From NCBI GenBank assembly GCA_905221605.1, contig CAJNDS010002619.1, forward strand, positions 122,001-186,000: a stretch of DNA of 64,000 nucleotides, written 5' to 3'. The position numbers and the translations under genes are program-made. The stretch is from Symbiodinium natans (Eukaryota > Sar > Dinophyceae > Suessiales > Symbiodiniaceae). The notes under the pieces were generated by a model. It saw only the letters and a program-made list of their open reading frames with translations. It was not told where the DNA came from and did no database searches. Numbering within the stretch: position 1 is the first letter of the stretch; each line of letters begins with the position of its first letter. This document shows, piece after piece, positions 27,941 to 37,300 of the stretch.

Positions 27941-28181
27941 GTCGGTGAGGGTTGAGGGTTCAATAACCAGAATCAGACCCTCCATGCCCAAACCGACAGA
28001 AGTCGGCGAGGAGATGTGAGGGCTCACATCACGCTTGGCCACCTACCGATGGGGAGGTAGTCATGTATGGCTGCTTTGACGCAAGCAGAGACATATACCC
28101 AAGCAGGCAGGGAACCCCGCAGCAACCCAAGCACAGGCGAGAATGGCTCTCGTGAAGGCCAGGTTGTCCACAGGTGCTCGA
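27938..28181. repeat. 244-bp flanking duplication, right copy
   Basis: Direct repeat of 18985-19228. Its right side continues without a break into the rest of the same hydrolase pseudogene, so this is the original context of the insertion site. The palindrome at 28013-28030 is inside. Confidence 0.9.
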
Positions 28182-28320
28182 TGGCACATTGCCAGGGAAG
28201 TGGAAACCTGATCTCCGCGTAAAATGTCCACAGCCCAGAAGCAGCATCCCCTAGCTGGTCTCTCCCAATTGGCATGACGCCGTTGTACGACAAGGGGGTG
28301 TCACCGTCCACAAGAGATGG
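28030..28320 (-). pseudogene. Diverged hydrolase pseudogene fragment
   Basis: Minus-strand frames resemble the hydrolase N-terminal half: a LLLGCGHF segment, then an Asn-Leu-Ala-Phe segment and ACAW, interrupted by frame changes. It begins at the palindrome 28013-28030. The 18985-19228 copy is part of the same fragment, split by the retroelement. Confidence 0.6.
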
Positions 28321-28339
28321 TCAACACTCACGTCCGAGG

Positions 28340-28351
28340 TTTTTTTTTTTT
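28340..28351 (-). other. Homopolymer of 12 T (A12 on the minus strand)
   Basis: A run of 12 T. Read on the minus strand it could be a relict poly(A) tail of a retroposed transcript. No target duplication was found. Confidence 0.3.
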
Positions 28352-28784
28352 CCTCTGGTGCCTCTTTACTACATCAGTAGCACAGTAGGCCGGTCTTGTT
28401 GGGCTCGACGAAAAGGGTGAGACAGAGTCAGCGCACACAACCCGCCAGACACAACACGAAACCACCAAAGAACAGACACCGAAGAAACAAAGCAATCGCG
28501 CTAAACTACTAGATACCCCACGGACTCAGTACTCGAGGTCGCCAATGAAGTCACGGTTCACAAGGAAGCACGGAGCTTGTGGGGGAATCGCAAATTGCGA
28601 CATTGCCAGATTCTCAAAACCACCATCATGTAGCCATTGGTGCGACAGCGGTTATTCAAACCGAGGTCATCAGAAGAGGTTCGGATCACGTACTCGTTGT
28701 CAAGAACAGACAACCGACACTCAATGGCGAAAGGATGTTGCAAGTCTGACTCCCTAGGGGGGATGAAAGATGTGCAAATGCCCC

Positions 28785-28890
28785 ATGGTGGTCAGCCAGT
28801 GGGGACTTAACAGCAAGAACAATCAAGGCAAGACCGGCCCAGGGCACTCCATGGTGGTCAGCCAATGGAGTAGCTCCGAGCACAGAGTTC
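28785..28890. repeat. Dispersed repeat, first copy
   Basis: Contains CATGGTGGTCAGCCAGTGGG followed by ACTTAACAGC, and a second GGTGGTCAGCCA with TCCGAGCACA. The same two-part arrangement recurs at 29408-29515. Confidence 0.75.
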
Positions 28891-28899
28891 ACCAGTCAA

Positions 28900-29059
28900 C
28901 CTGGCGCACAAGTGCCCACCCTCGAAGGTGCCCGCGCACGGCCAGAGGGGGGGACGAGAGTAGCATCAGCTACCGATTACCTGGCGCACAAGGGCCCACC
29001 CTCAGAGGTGCCCGTGCACGGTCAGAGGGGGGCCGAGAGTAGCAGCAGCTACCGATTCA
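28900..29059. repeat. Two-copy tandem repeat of 80 bp
   Basis: Units start at 28900 and 28980 with CCTGGCGCACAAG and end with CAGCTACCGATT. They differ at about ten positions. Confidence 0.9.
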
Positions 29060-29407
29060 TCGGGGAAAGTCCACGGCGAGTTATCAAACCCTTAACGCCA
29101 CAGGGTTTTAATGACACCGAGGGACCTCCCAGTCCAGGCATCTCGCACAAGGCTACGCCACTTTAGCACTGGCCTGCGCATCGGCACGCATCAGGTCCCT
29201 TCACCCAAACCCGCGAGGTACGCCGGTAAGGAGACTGGAGGGCTCACATCACCGTCATGCAGCCACCAATGCGAATACATTCAGCACCTGCCAAGGCCGT
29301 TCACGCGACGGTTTACAGTTTCGCCATCACAGATGGAGCAAAGTCGTGCCTCAGCACGGAACCTTGTAAGTGTCAACCTGTGTGTTCGGAAGTATAAAGT
29401 TGCCCCA

Positions 29408-29515
29408 TGCATGGTGGTCAGCCAGTGGGGACTTAACGGCGAGAACAAAGGGGTAGGACCAGCCCAGAGTACTCCATGGTGGTCAGCCAGTGGAGCCTCT
29501 CCGAGCACAAGCGCA
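29408..29515. repeat. Dispersed repeat, second copy
   Basis: Second copy of the block at 28785-28890, with GGCGAGAACA in place of AGCAAGAACA. Confidence 0.75.
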
Positions 29516-29562
29516 ACGTTCTGTTGACTCACAAGAGCTCGTCCGCCGGCCAAAGCAGGCTG

Positions 29563-29752
29563 GACTGCTTCGTTCCAATCAGAGCCATCAGGTAAACCCA
29601 AGCAGGCGGGGACCCCACCTGCCCCGCAGGAAGCGGGAGAGTCCCCCAGTCGAAACTTCGCACTCAAGGCCAAGCAACTATTTCCTTGGCCGGTGAGGGT
29701 TGAGGGTTCAATACCCAGAATCAGCTCGTCCAAGCCCAAACCGACAGACGTC
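29563..29752. repeat. Dispersed module, second copy
   Basis: Copy of 18862-19059. It ends at the GATGCGAG palindrome (29761-29778), where a hydrolase fragment begins. Confidence 0.85.
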
Positions 29753-30269
29753 GGTGAGGAGATGCGAGGGCTCGCATCACGTTGGACGGCCAACAGGAGC
29801 GGTAGAACTTCCATTGTATACACTGCCTTGGTCCAGTCAGCACCGTCAGGCAACATCCAGGCAGGCGGTGAGCCTGCTTGTCCCGCCACAGGCCATGCGC
29901 AGGCAGTGACGGCCTTTTTGAAGGCCAGGTTGCTCCACAGGTGCAACCGGCTCCTTGCAAGGGCAATGGGTGCATATTCTCTACGTAGAAGTGCCCAATA
30001 CCTGGGAGAAGCAGCACCACCGCATTGGCCTCTCCAGAGTCGTCATTCGGCCGAGATACCACAAAGGGGAGGGTCGCATTGCCAGGACTCACTGTGATCC
30101 AAGTGTCGTCTCGTCCCACGATAGCGATGGGGCAACAAGTGTGGGCCACAGCTGGGTCTCAAAGCCGAGGGGTTCTTGCAGTGCCATAGCACAGAAACGG
30201 CCACCTACCCGGTCAAAGAGGGGCAGAGGAGAGGAAGACTGGGCAGCCTTACCAGAGAGCCATCCCTAG
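29752..30269 (-). pseudogene. Hydrolase gene fragment (third copy)
   Basis: Close relative of the N-terminal half of the 344-1213 gene, with VVSRPN, LLLPGIGHFYVENMHPLP and VAGQAGSPPAW segments in two frames (a shift near 29940). It stops exactly at the GATGCGAG-GG-CTCGCATC palindrome (29761-29778), beyond which the unrelated dispersed module is joined. The elbow and catalytic C-terminal half are missing. Confidence 0.75.
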
Positions 30270-30553
30270 AGGGGGCAGAGGAAAGGACGATTGGCCGTTG
30301 CACCGATGACAGAGCTGGAACATCCAGGCAGGACCGGTCCAGGGCAGTCCGCGCAGATGGCCAGTGGAGCAACCACAAGAGAAAGGCCCCCCGTCACCAT
30401 AGGCACACCGCGGGGCCGACAAAGACGGGTGTTCACAGCAACAGGCTGTGAGCACACAGAAGACAAGCACGGTCCAATCCGTGACATAGACCACGAGAGG
30501 GTTGCCAAACCAAGAATATCCCGAGGTAGTCTTGCGGCATGTATCGGCGAGGA

Positions 30554-30571
30554 GATGTGAGGGCTCACATC
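30554..30571. repeat. GG-centred palindrome GATGTGAG-GG-CTCACATC
   Basis: Same 18-mer as 19060-19077, with the conserved GCGAGGA left flank. It lies 80 bases downstream of the 1212-aa ORF stop. Confidence 0.9.
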
Positions 30572-30652
30572 ACGCTAGGCAGCATGCCATGGAGGGACTC
30601 AAAGGCCCGTTCGCGTGGCGTCAGTAGGAGCCCTCAGATGACAATTTGCTGT

Positions 30653-33600
30653 CTATTGCCAGGGGCCATCCCAGTCCGGACGCCGGGAGCGATGGCCATC
30701 TGAGGTGGTATGGGAACGCGTACGGCTGGGCATGGCCTGCATTGGAGGCAGCTCTTGCTCATCAACCCCCCACTCAGGGATGCCGTCCGGAATGGGGATA
30801 CCTTTGTATCTTGTCATTGAGGTTTGGGCCGCGAGCCACATCACCCGGACAGCTTCCTGGATTTGCCTGTACTGCACAACACCTTCGTCCTTATACTGAA
30901 AGGGGAAGGATGTAACTGCCGCACGTAGGGCCGAAGGATCAGGGTCCTTGGAGGTGCCATGGCAGTACATCTTAAACCAGAAGCTGTTGAGTCGCTGCTT
31001 GGTTGGATGCTTAGCTCGCATGAGCCCCTTAATGGCAGCCCAGTGAGCAGTGGCTGCATCATACCACTCATTTCGGGGACGTTTTGGCCCATGCTTGGTG
31101 GGTGTGGTGCTGATCCCTTTCCAATGCGCTTCGAAGATGACTGGCAGTCGGAAAGGGGCTGAGACATCCACTTCTCGCAAAGCTGCAAGGTCAGTGGTTC
31201 GCAGCTCCGAGAAGCGCCAATCATTCACCTGTGCCTCGGGTTCGTCCTCCGCATCCGACATGTCATCCATCGGGCAGGGAGAGCCTTCGTTGGTTTCGGA
31301 AGAGATGCTGACGACCGCCGGCGAGGCTGCCGCAGTGTTCACTTCCACCGGCGCAGCCAAAGGCGAGGAAAGCAAGCACTCTAGGGGCAACACTCGCCGC
31401 AGAAAAACAGCCATTCTGTGAGAGGTGTCAGGCCATTCCAAGTTATAAACTGACCAAAAGTGTTCAATGTTTTGGTTGGCCACCGAGGCCGCAAGGGCAA
31501 GCCGGATGGCGTCAAGGAAATGGGCAGGGGGGTGATCCGGCCTAAATTCTTGATAGTGCCTTTGCCCAAGTGTCTCTGTGCCCTGCAGCGTGATGCCTAG
31601 GAACGTATTCAGGTTGGGCTGGGCAAGCCTGGCCTTTTCCACGTCCGTGTGCTGAGCAGCTGCGGCCCATGCCTGCAGGGCTTCTTGGGAGGCTTGGCCA
31701 GTGACTTGTGGCAGTCCACTGTGCGCGTCCATCACATATTTGGTAGTAGGGCACTTGGGACACCGATAAGCGCGGCCAGCTAAGAAGGCCACCATGGCTG
31801 CGGGCGGCACATTGATCTGCAGGTCAGTAATTTTATTGTCAGATTCAGGAAAACCGAGAACAATGGGCAGCCCGGCCGTTCGCTCCAGGGGACCTTTTTG
31901 GTGGGACTCGAATGCGAGCAGAAGTGCACCCAGCCAATAATCTGGGTCAGCGTAGCTGAGCATTGCAGGAAAACTGGCATTGATGACACTCGGCAAGTCC
32001 GACACCGTAGAGAAAAGATCCGCGATGTACTGCGCAGTGGTAAGAAAGCCATACCCCACCAGGGACTCCGAAAGCCTTGCTTTGTCCAGCTGCGGAGCCG
32101 GGCATTCCAACATTTCAGCAAGGTCGAAATGCTGCAATGCGCCCGACAGTCTAAGACACTGCGTGATGATAGGGTCATATACCTTCAAATACGCCGCCGG
32201 AAACGTTTCAGGCAGATGCAGTAGCGTGTCCGCAATTCCGATCAGCATCTCCGCGTCTTGCAGCTGGTTCGGTATGCCATTCAAAAACATCTCATAGGCC
32301 CTATATGCCCGAAGCTGCTGGCAGTGTGTTGTGAGGTGTTGCGAGTCACGCAGGCTCATGTAGGGCCGAGGTTTGACATTCTTACCAAAGTGATGTCCCG
32401 CTGCAAGTGCTCGCCACATGAGATCACAGACAGAGCCTGTGTTGCTCTGCATGATGGGTGCACAGGCTGGGGCGCTGGGGTCGCGGGTGCCGCTGGGCTC
32501 GCAAGGCCCTCGAGGCTTGGCTTTTGGTGGTTCCAGATGCTGAGAGCCATCTTTGTCCAAAACGAGAGGCCGACTTTCCTTGCGAGCTTGGACAGCGGGC
32601 ACAGGCCTGGCGGGGATGGGCGTCGGGCCATGGGGAGGCATAGGGAGATACGATTTTGGTTCCGTCAAGCCAATTGAGTCCGTGGGAGACTTAGCGCAAG
32701 GGGGCTGTGATGCCTCAACCGCCCCACTCCCCTCCGGAAGTGTTGCGTGCATGGGCCGTGTCCGGGGGCTGGGTGGACGTCGTACGCCAGGCGGTGGGTC
32801 CCTAATGTTGCCTCCACTACGGGGTGGACACGAGGCGGCGCTACTCCCTCCGATCCTGTGGGCAACTTCACTAGTGGGAGTCGTCGCACAAGCATCCGGA
32901 GCACTAGGACACGCGGCCGGCACAACCGCAGGATTTGTCGTTGCAAGCTCCTTCCTCAGTGGTCCTCTCTCCCGTGTTGGGGTGCCGCAGGGTGTTCGTG
33001 AAACGTCCCGTTTAGCTGCCGGAGGTGGGCTGACAGCTGCCGCAATGGAGCCCCCCGCGGTCCGAGGCTTGAGCCATGGTGTACCCCACCGCTCACCATG
33101 GCGCGCGTTGGCGACAGCCTCGCTTTGGGCTGGTGACTGCAGCGGCGTAAGCACCTCGACTGCAGGAGCAGCTACCACGTCGGGACTGCGACTACTCGCG
33201 GGCACAGGGCTGTTTCCCGGAGAGTCCACATCAATCGCAGTTTCGGAGGCAGCCCTACCCGTACGAACAGGTAGGAGGTGAAGACCGCGGGGGGCTCTCA
33301 TTATGCCGGCCTTGTGTTCGAAAGCCGGGTCAGCACGTTGAGCAGATCCCCGTTTGGGCGGCGTCCTAATGTTGGTATCCCCTAGCAAGCAGGTGAGGTA
33401 CTGGGCGACCCCATCTCCTTCCCTTACCGGCTGGAAGGGGACACAATACACAGCATTGGGCAAGGGCTCCAGGACGAAGCCGCGCTTTTGCAGACTAGCG
33501 ATGGTGCCCGAATAGGAGTTGGAAGTGAAAGAGGGGCTCCCCCATCCTTCTTGCTTAAGTGTGCGGTAAAGAACTTCCCGCTTATCTCCCCAGGTGGCCT

Positions 33601-34291
33601 TCAAGGCCCACGCTTGATGCAGGGGTGGGGCTTCGAAAAGGTCCAGCCCTACTTTGCGTTCCGCAGGCAGCACGATGCTGGCTACTGTTCGTTCTCGGAA
33701 GGCTTGCTTGTGTAATGCCTTTGCAACGCCAGGGCCATCCATGCTCCACAAGCTGGCTTGTGTGCGCACATATTCCGCGCATTCAATCAGGCCTCCGGTT
33801 GCGCAGGCCGCCATTTGGAAGCATGCACCTATACCATCAGAGTAGTGCGGCGTCACGAAAACCAAAGCCCCAAGTCCTCTCGTGAAGGAGGAGGTGGCTC
33901 GGGCAAACCCTGCCTCGCTACTAAACAGGAATCCAGAAGCCCGACAAGTCACAAAGACCCCTATCCCAAATGTGGGGCCAGTGGAGCAAGCCGTGGTGAT
34001 AGCGCCGAAGAAGCGTTTAAGGGACCCTATGTGCTTCATGAGGAAGGTCCGAAACGTCACAAGGCTCCAAGTGGTGGGCGCGCCAGTCAGCGGGAAATCC
34101 GGTGCGGTTTGGCAGGCTTCCAGTAGGCTCATATCGTCCTCACCCAGTGGGTCTGCAGGGAGACTCGACTGCAGCATAAACTTCATTTGAGTAACAAGTC
34201 TGGCATACTGAGAGACCGTTTCCATCCACCTGCCTGCAAAGCTACGCAGTGGCCGCCCGAGCAGGTGCTGCAACGTGGGACCTGGTGGCAT
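30653..34291 (-). CDS. Unknown 1212-aa protein downstream of the helicase ORF
   Basis: ATG at 34291. The first 80 residues (GRPLRSFAGRWMETVSQY) and the open frame just upstream of the ATG look like a continuation of the helicase region. A segment with RASGFLFSSEAG and VFVTPHYSDG follows, then some 300 residues of Pro/Ser/Arg-rich disordered sequence, then a folded-looking part with YRCPKCPTTKYV (a Cys pair) and a C-terminal part rich in Trp. No domain could be named. It ends with an Arg-rich tail. Likely part of a polyprotein with the 1500-aa ORF. Confidence 0.6.
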   Translation of the reverse strand: MPPGPTLQHLLGRPLRSFAGRWMETVSQYARLVTQMKFMLQSSLPADPLGEDDMSLLEACQTAPDFPLTGAPTTWSLVTFRTFLMKHIGSLKRFFGAITTACSTGPTFGIGVFVTCRASGFLFSSEAGFARATSSFTRGLGALVFVTPHYSDGIGACFQMAACATGGLIECAEYVRTQASLWSMDGPGVAKALHKQAFRERTVASIVLPAERKVGLDLFEAPPLHQAWALKATWGDKREVLYRTLKQEGWGSPSFTSNSYSGTIASLQKRGFVLEPLPNAVYCVPFQPVREGDGVAQYLTCLLGDTNIRTPPKRGSAQRADPAFEHKAGIMRAPRGLHLLPVRTGRAASETAIDVDSPGNSPVPASSRSPDVVAAPAVEVLTPLQSPAQSEAVANARHGERWGTPWLKPRTAGGSIAAAVSPPPAAKRDVSRTPCGTPTRERGPLRKELATTNPAVVPAACPSAPDACATTPTSEVAHRIGGSSAASCPPRSGGNIRDPPPGVRRPPSPRTRPMHATLPEGSGAVEASQPPCAKSPTDSIGLTEPKSYLPMPPHGPTPIPARPVPAVQARKESRPLVLDKDGSQHLEPPKAKPRGPCEPSGTRDPSAPACAPIMQSNTGSVCDLMWRALAAGHHFGKNVKPRPYMSLRDSQHLTTHCQQLRAYRAYEMFLNGIPNQLQDAEMLIGIADTLLHLPETFPAAYLKVYDPIITQCLRLSGALQHFDLAEMLECPAPQLDKARLSESLVGYGFLTTAQYIADLFSTVSDLPSVINASFPAMLSYADPDYWLGALLLAFESHQKGPLERTAGLPIVLGFPESDNKITDLQINVPPAAMVAFLAGRAYRCPKCPTTKYVMDAHSGLPQVTGQASQEALQAWAAAAQHTDVEKARLAQPNLNTFLGITLQGTETLGQRHYQEFRPDHPPAHFLDAIRLALAASVANQNIEHFWSVYNLEWPDTSHRMAVFLRRVLPLECLLSSPLAAPVEVNTAAASPAVVSISSETNEGSPCPMDDMSDAEDEPEAQVNDWRFSELRTTDLAALREVDVSAPFRLPVIFEAHWKGISTTPTKHGPKRPRNEWYDAATAHWAAIKGLMRAKHPTKQRLNSFWFKMYCHGTSKDPDPSALRAAVTSFPFQYKDEGVVQYRQIQEAVRVMWLAAQTSMTRYKGIPIPDGIPEWGVDEQELPPMQAMPSRTRSHTTSDGHRSRRPDWDGPWQ

Positions 34292-34370
34292 AAGTAGCCG
34301 AGGGACCCCGCCTGTCAGCTCGAAGCGGCACGCCTCCGAGTACCGACATGCATATAGAATGGCAGCAAGC

Positions 34371-37300
34371 TCAGGAGGGAGGCATGACTGTCTCGGCTTG
34401 CTTCGGTTTGACGATGCTCATACAGAGAATCGAATCCAGCATCGAGACGGCTGAGAACAACACTTCTGACGCTCCAGAGGAACGGTGGGGATTGCCCCAA
34501 GAGGGCATCTCGCCTTGCCCCTTTTTCCACGGGCCGGAACTTTGGGCCACTTGCTGCAAAAGGGCCGCAGGCAAGGTGGCTGGCGTGTGGAGGTCGGCAG
34601 GGACCGCATTGAGACCACAAATCTTTTGCTCCAACAACTCCGTGACGAAGTGGTAATTGGGCCGCGATCCTCCAGCGGGCTGTCTGTGGTCGCCAATCAT
34701 GACATCGAGTGCATGCTTGATGTGCGCCAAGACGGTGTTGGAGCCCGGTGTGCCCAATTGCTGGGCTTCATCTCGGAGGAGCAACTCAACGTCCTTTAGA
34801 CGGTTAGTGAGCTGCGAGTAGGGAAAGCTAAGCCTTGCCACAATCGTACCATGCGTCGTGGCCACAAGTAGCCCCCGGTACAAATCGTGCACATCAAAGG
34901 GGAGCTTATGTGTGTCCTTCTCCTTGTTGCCCGGTATGCGAACGATGCGGCTGCGAACAAATTCATTGCTAGCAGTCGTGAGCCTATCAACCGCCTCGAC
35001 ATAGGCCCGAACCGATTCATTACCATGAGCGGTGTACAGGGTGAGCCGGTTCGTCAGGCACGCAAGAAGTACTCCTAGAAACGCGCAGGATCGTGTCTTC
35101 CCGCTGCCAGGCGCCCCCGTTATGAATACAGAGGTACGGTTAGCGGCCAGGCCGTACGAGCACGCTCCCAGCAGCGCTGCCAGGTGTCCATCCGCCCCCC
35201 AAAAGGTATCACAGAGGCACGTAAGGAAGGCGGGACCAACCGCGAGCGCAAAGATGCTGGCTCGAGTCCTCGGATCGTGTTCGCTGCTCAACGAGTCATG
35301 GGACAGGCGTAGACGCTCCGCATGCCACAGCGCAGGAGTCCGGGCGTCCTCCTGGCCGGGCAGCGGAGAGTCAGGCAGCGTGGCTAACACGCCACTCAGC
35401 AGCGTCGGCGTCCATTCTTTGCGATAGGTTTGTTCCTCCGCAAGCCAAAGGTTAAGGAAGTTTTGCAAGGTGTTGGAAGCCCCCGGACCCGCAGTAGGCG
35501 ATGCCTGCGCAGCTTGCGTTGCGTGCTTGCCTCTGAAGACTTGGCAGACCTCCGGGTGGATGAGCTGTGCCCATGCGTCGTGCCAGTTCCCTCTCACCAC
35601 CAGCCCGATAACGAGGACAAGCACTAGATCCGTGAGAAAGCCCGGCAACCAATGCGGCAGCCGGATGGCATCAAGAGGCGAGTCTTCTAGCGGAACGCCC
35701 AAGGCAACATGTTGCCGTTCCCTAGGCATGTGTAACAGGGCATCCCAAAGCGGGGTAGAGGCACCTCCGGGCAGAACTTCAAGCTGGCTGACTCTCGGCA
35801 ATGAGGGTCGTTGCGCGAATTGGTTGTGCTGTTCATCAGTCAAGAGCAGGGCAATGGTTATATTGACGGGCTGCATGTCCTTACTTTCGCCAGGGCCGGT
35901 GGAAAGCTTTTTCGGGGCCTGGAGCTCTATAAACATGCCTGGGTAGGCCACATCTCCCTTGTCTTCTCTCAAGGTAACCAGCAAAGCAGTGCCCTTGGCC
36001 GGCACTTTACCAGCGACAGCAAACCATTTTGTAGCCCAGTCAGGGACATCCGCCAACTCCGGTGTAAGGAGCATGACCGACGCTCGTGGGTGAACTCGAT
36101 GGAGAAGGCAGATTGGCCACGCATGCGTGCCGGGCTTTATCGCCACAGGGGTGGCGGCCCGCTTGACCGCAGCTTGCTCTGGGTAATGATACTGTTCCGA
36201 GGGCTCCTCCTCGATTTCTGCTTCCGAGGCCATGGCTAAGAACTGATAACCCAGCATGTCAACCAGGCGTTCTAACGACAGGTGGGGGAGCCACATACCC
36301 AGGACAAGCTTCATCGTGGGACCAAGTTCATGATACGGGGGCGGCAAATCAGCCAGATGCGGCTTGGCATCCGTTAGGAGGACTTGGGTACGGAGACTGG
36401 CAATGCTCCGGTTCTCAGCGGAAGGTATCCGGAGAAAGGCCTCCAGATCGGAGCGCTTGATTTGCCGTCCCAGCACGGAGTTGATGAAAGCTTTAGACTT
36501 ATCCGAAAGCTGGACAGAGCCACATGCAACCCCCATCAAGCCTGCCCGCACTGTGCGATCCATCCGGGGGTCGGCCAGGCCACAAATCTTTTTAGTCAAC
36601 TCCTTATGCACATAATCCCCCGGCGTGAGTTGGAACAGCTCTTCACTTTGGACAAAGTGACCATAAGAGTGCCCACCACTCCCAAGCGACTCAGGTCCAG
36701 TGAAGTAGTAGAGACGCGCTCCCGCGCCAATCGCTTGCATTCTTGCTGCCTGGCTGGGCCGGAAGATACAAAGCTGGTCGCTCTCATGATGGACAAGACT
36801 AACAGCGTGCCGCAATTCCGAACCCAGTATATATTGCAGCATGGCCCGTGGCATGGCAATGCCGCCCAAACGTGCCTTGATGTGGACAAAATCGCCCTTG
36901 CAGTCAGGAAGCTTTTGGCGCTCATGCCAAGCGATAGCCACAGCAGCTCCCGTATACGACCCCGCAGAGAAGCCCGTAACGCACAGTTTGCACTCGCCAG
37001 CTCTCCCCGCGGCGAGGCCCACATGCAGAGCGGTCAGCGCAGCAGTATGTGGCATGTGCAAGTGGGCTAGGGCCGGGCACATTGTCAGGGAGGCTTCTAC
37101 CGAGCTGATTCTAGCACGAACCGCCGCTGGCAGACCGCATCCTTCGACCTGAGGGTACAGAGCACGTGCCCACAGCTGGGCGGCTTGGGGCAGGAGCAGC
37201 AGTGCATGTGCGGCATTTCCGCTGGTCGAAAGCAACAACGGGCGTTGTGTGTCGTCATATCGGACTTTTTTGCCCTGGTTGTCCCGGACCGTTTCCATTT

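Larger units (their letters stand above)
28352..30652. other. Repeat patchwork without intact genes
   Basis: The stretch contains a two-copy tandem repeat at 28900-29059, a dispersed pair of CATGGTGGTCAGCCAG blocks (28785-28890 and 29408-29515), the 29563-29752 module, a broken hydrolase fragment (29752-30269) and a palindrome at 30554-30571. I see no intact ORF with a believable protein in the remaining parts. Confidence 0.6.

Noticed and set aside
29705-29715. GGTTCAATACC, like an RNA polymerase III B box
   Set aside because: No A box at the right distance and no tRNA-like fold; the copy at 19004 has an extra base. Not enough for a SINE call.
32553-33281. 242-codon plus-strand frame
   Set aside because: Antisense to the disordered Pro/Ser region of the 1212-aa ORF; composition is biased and it has no match elsewhere.
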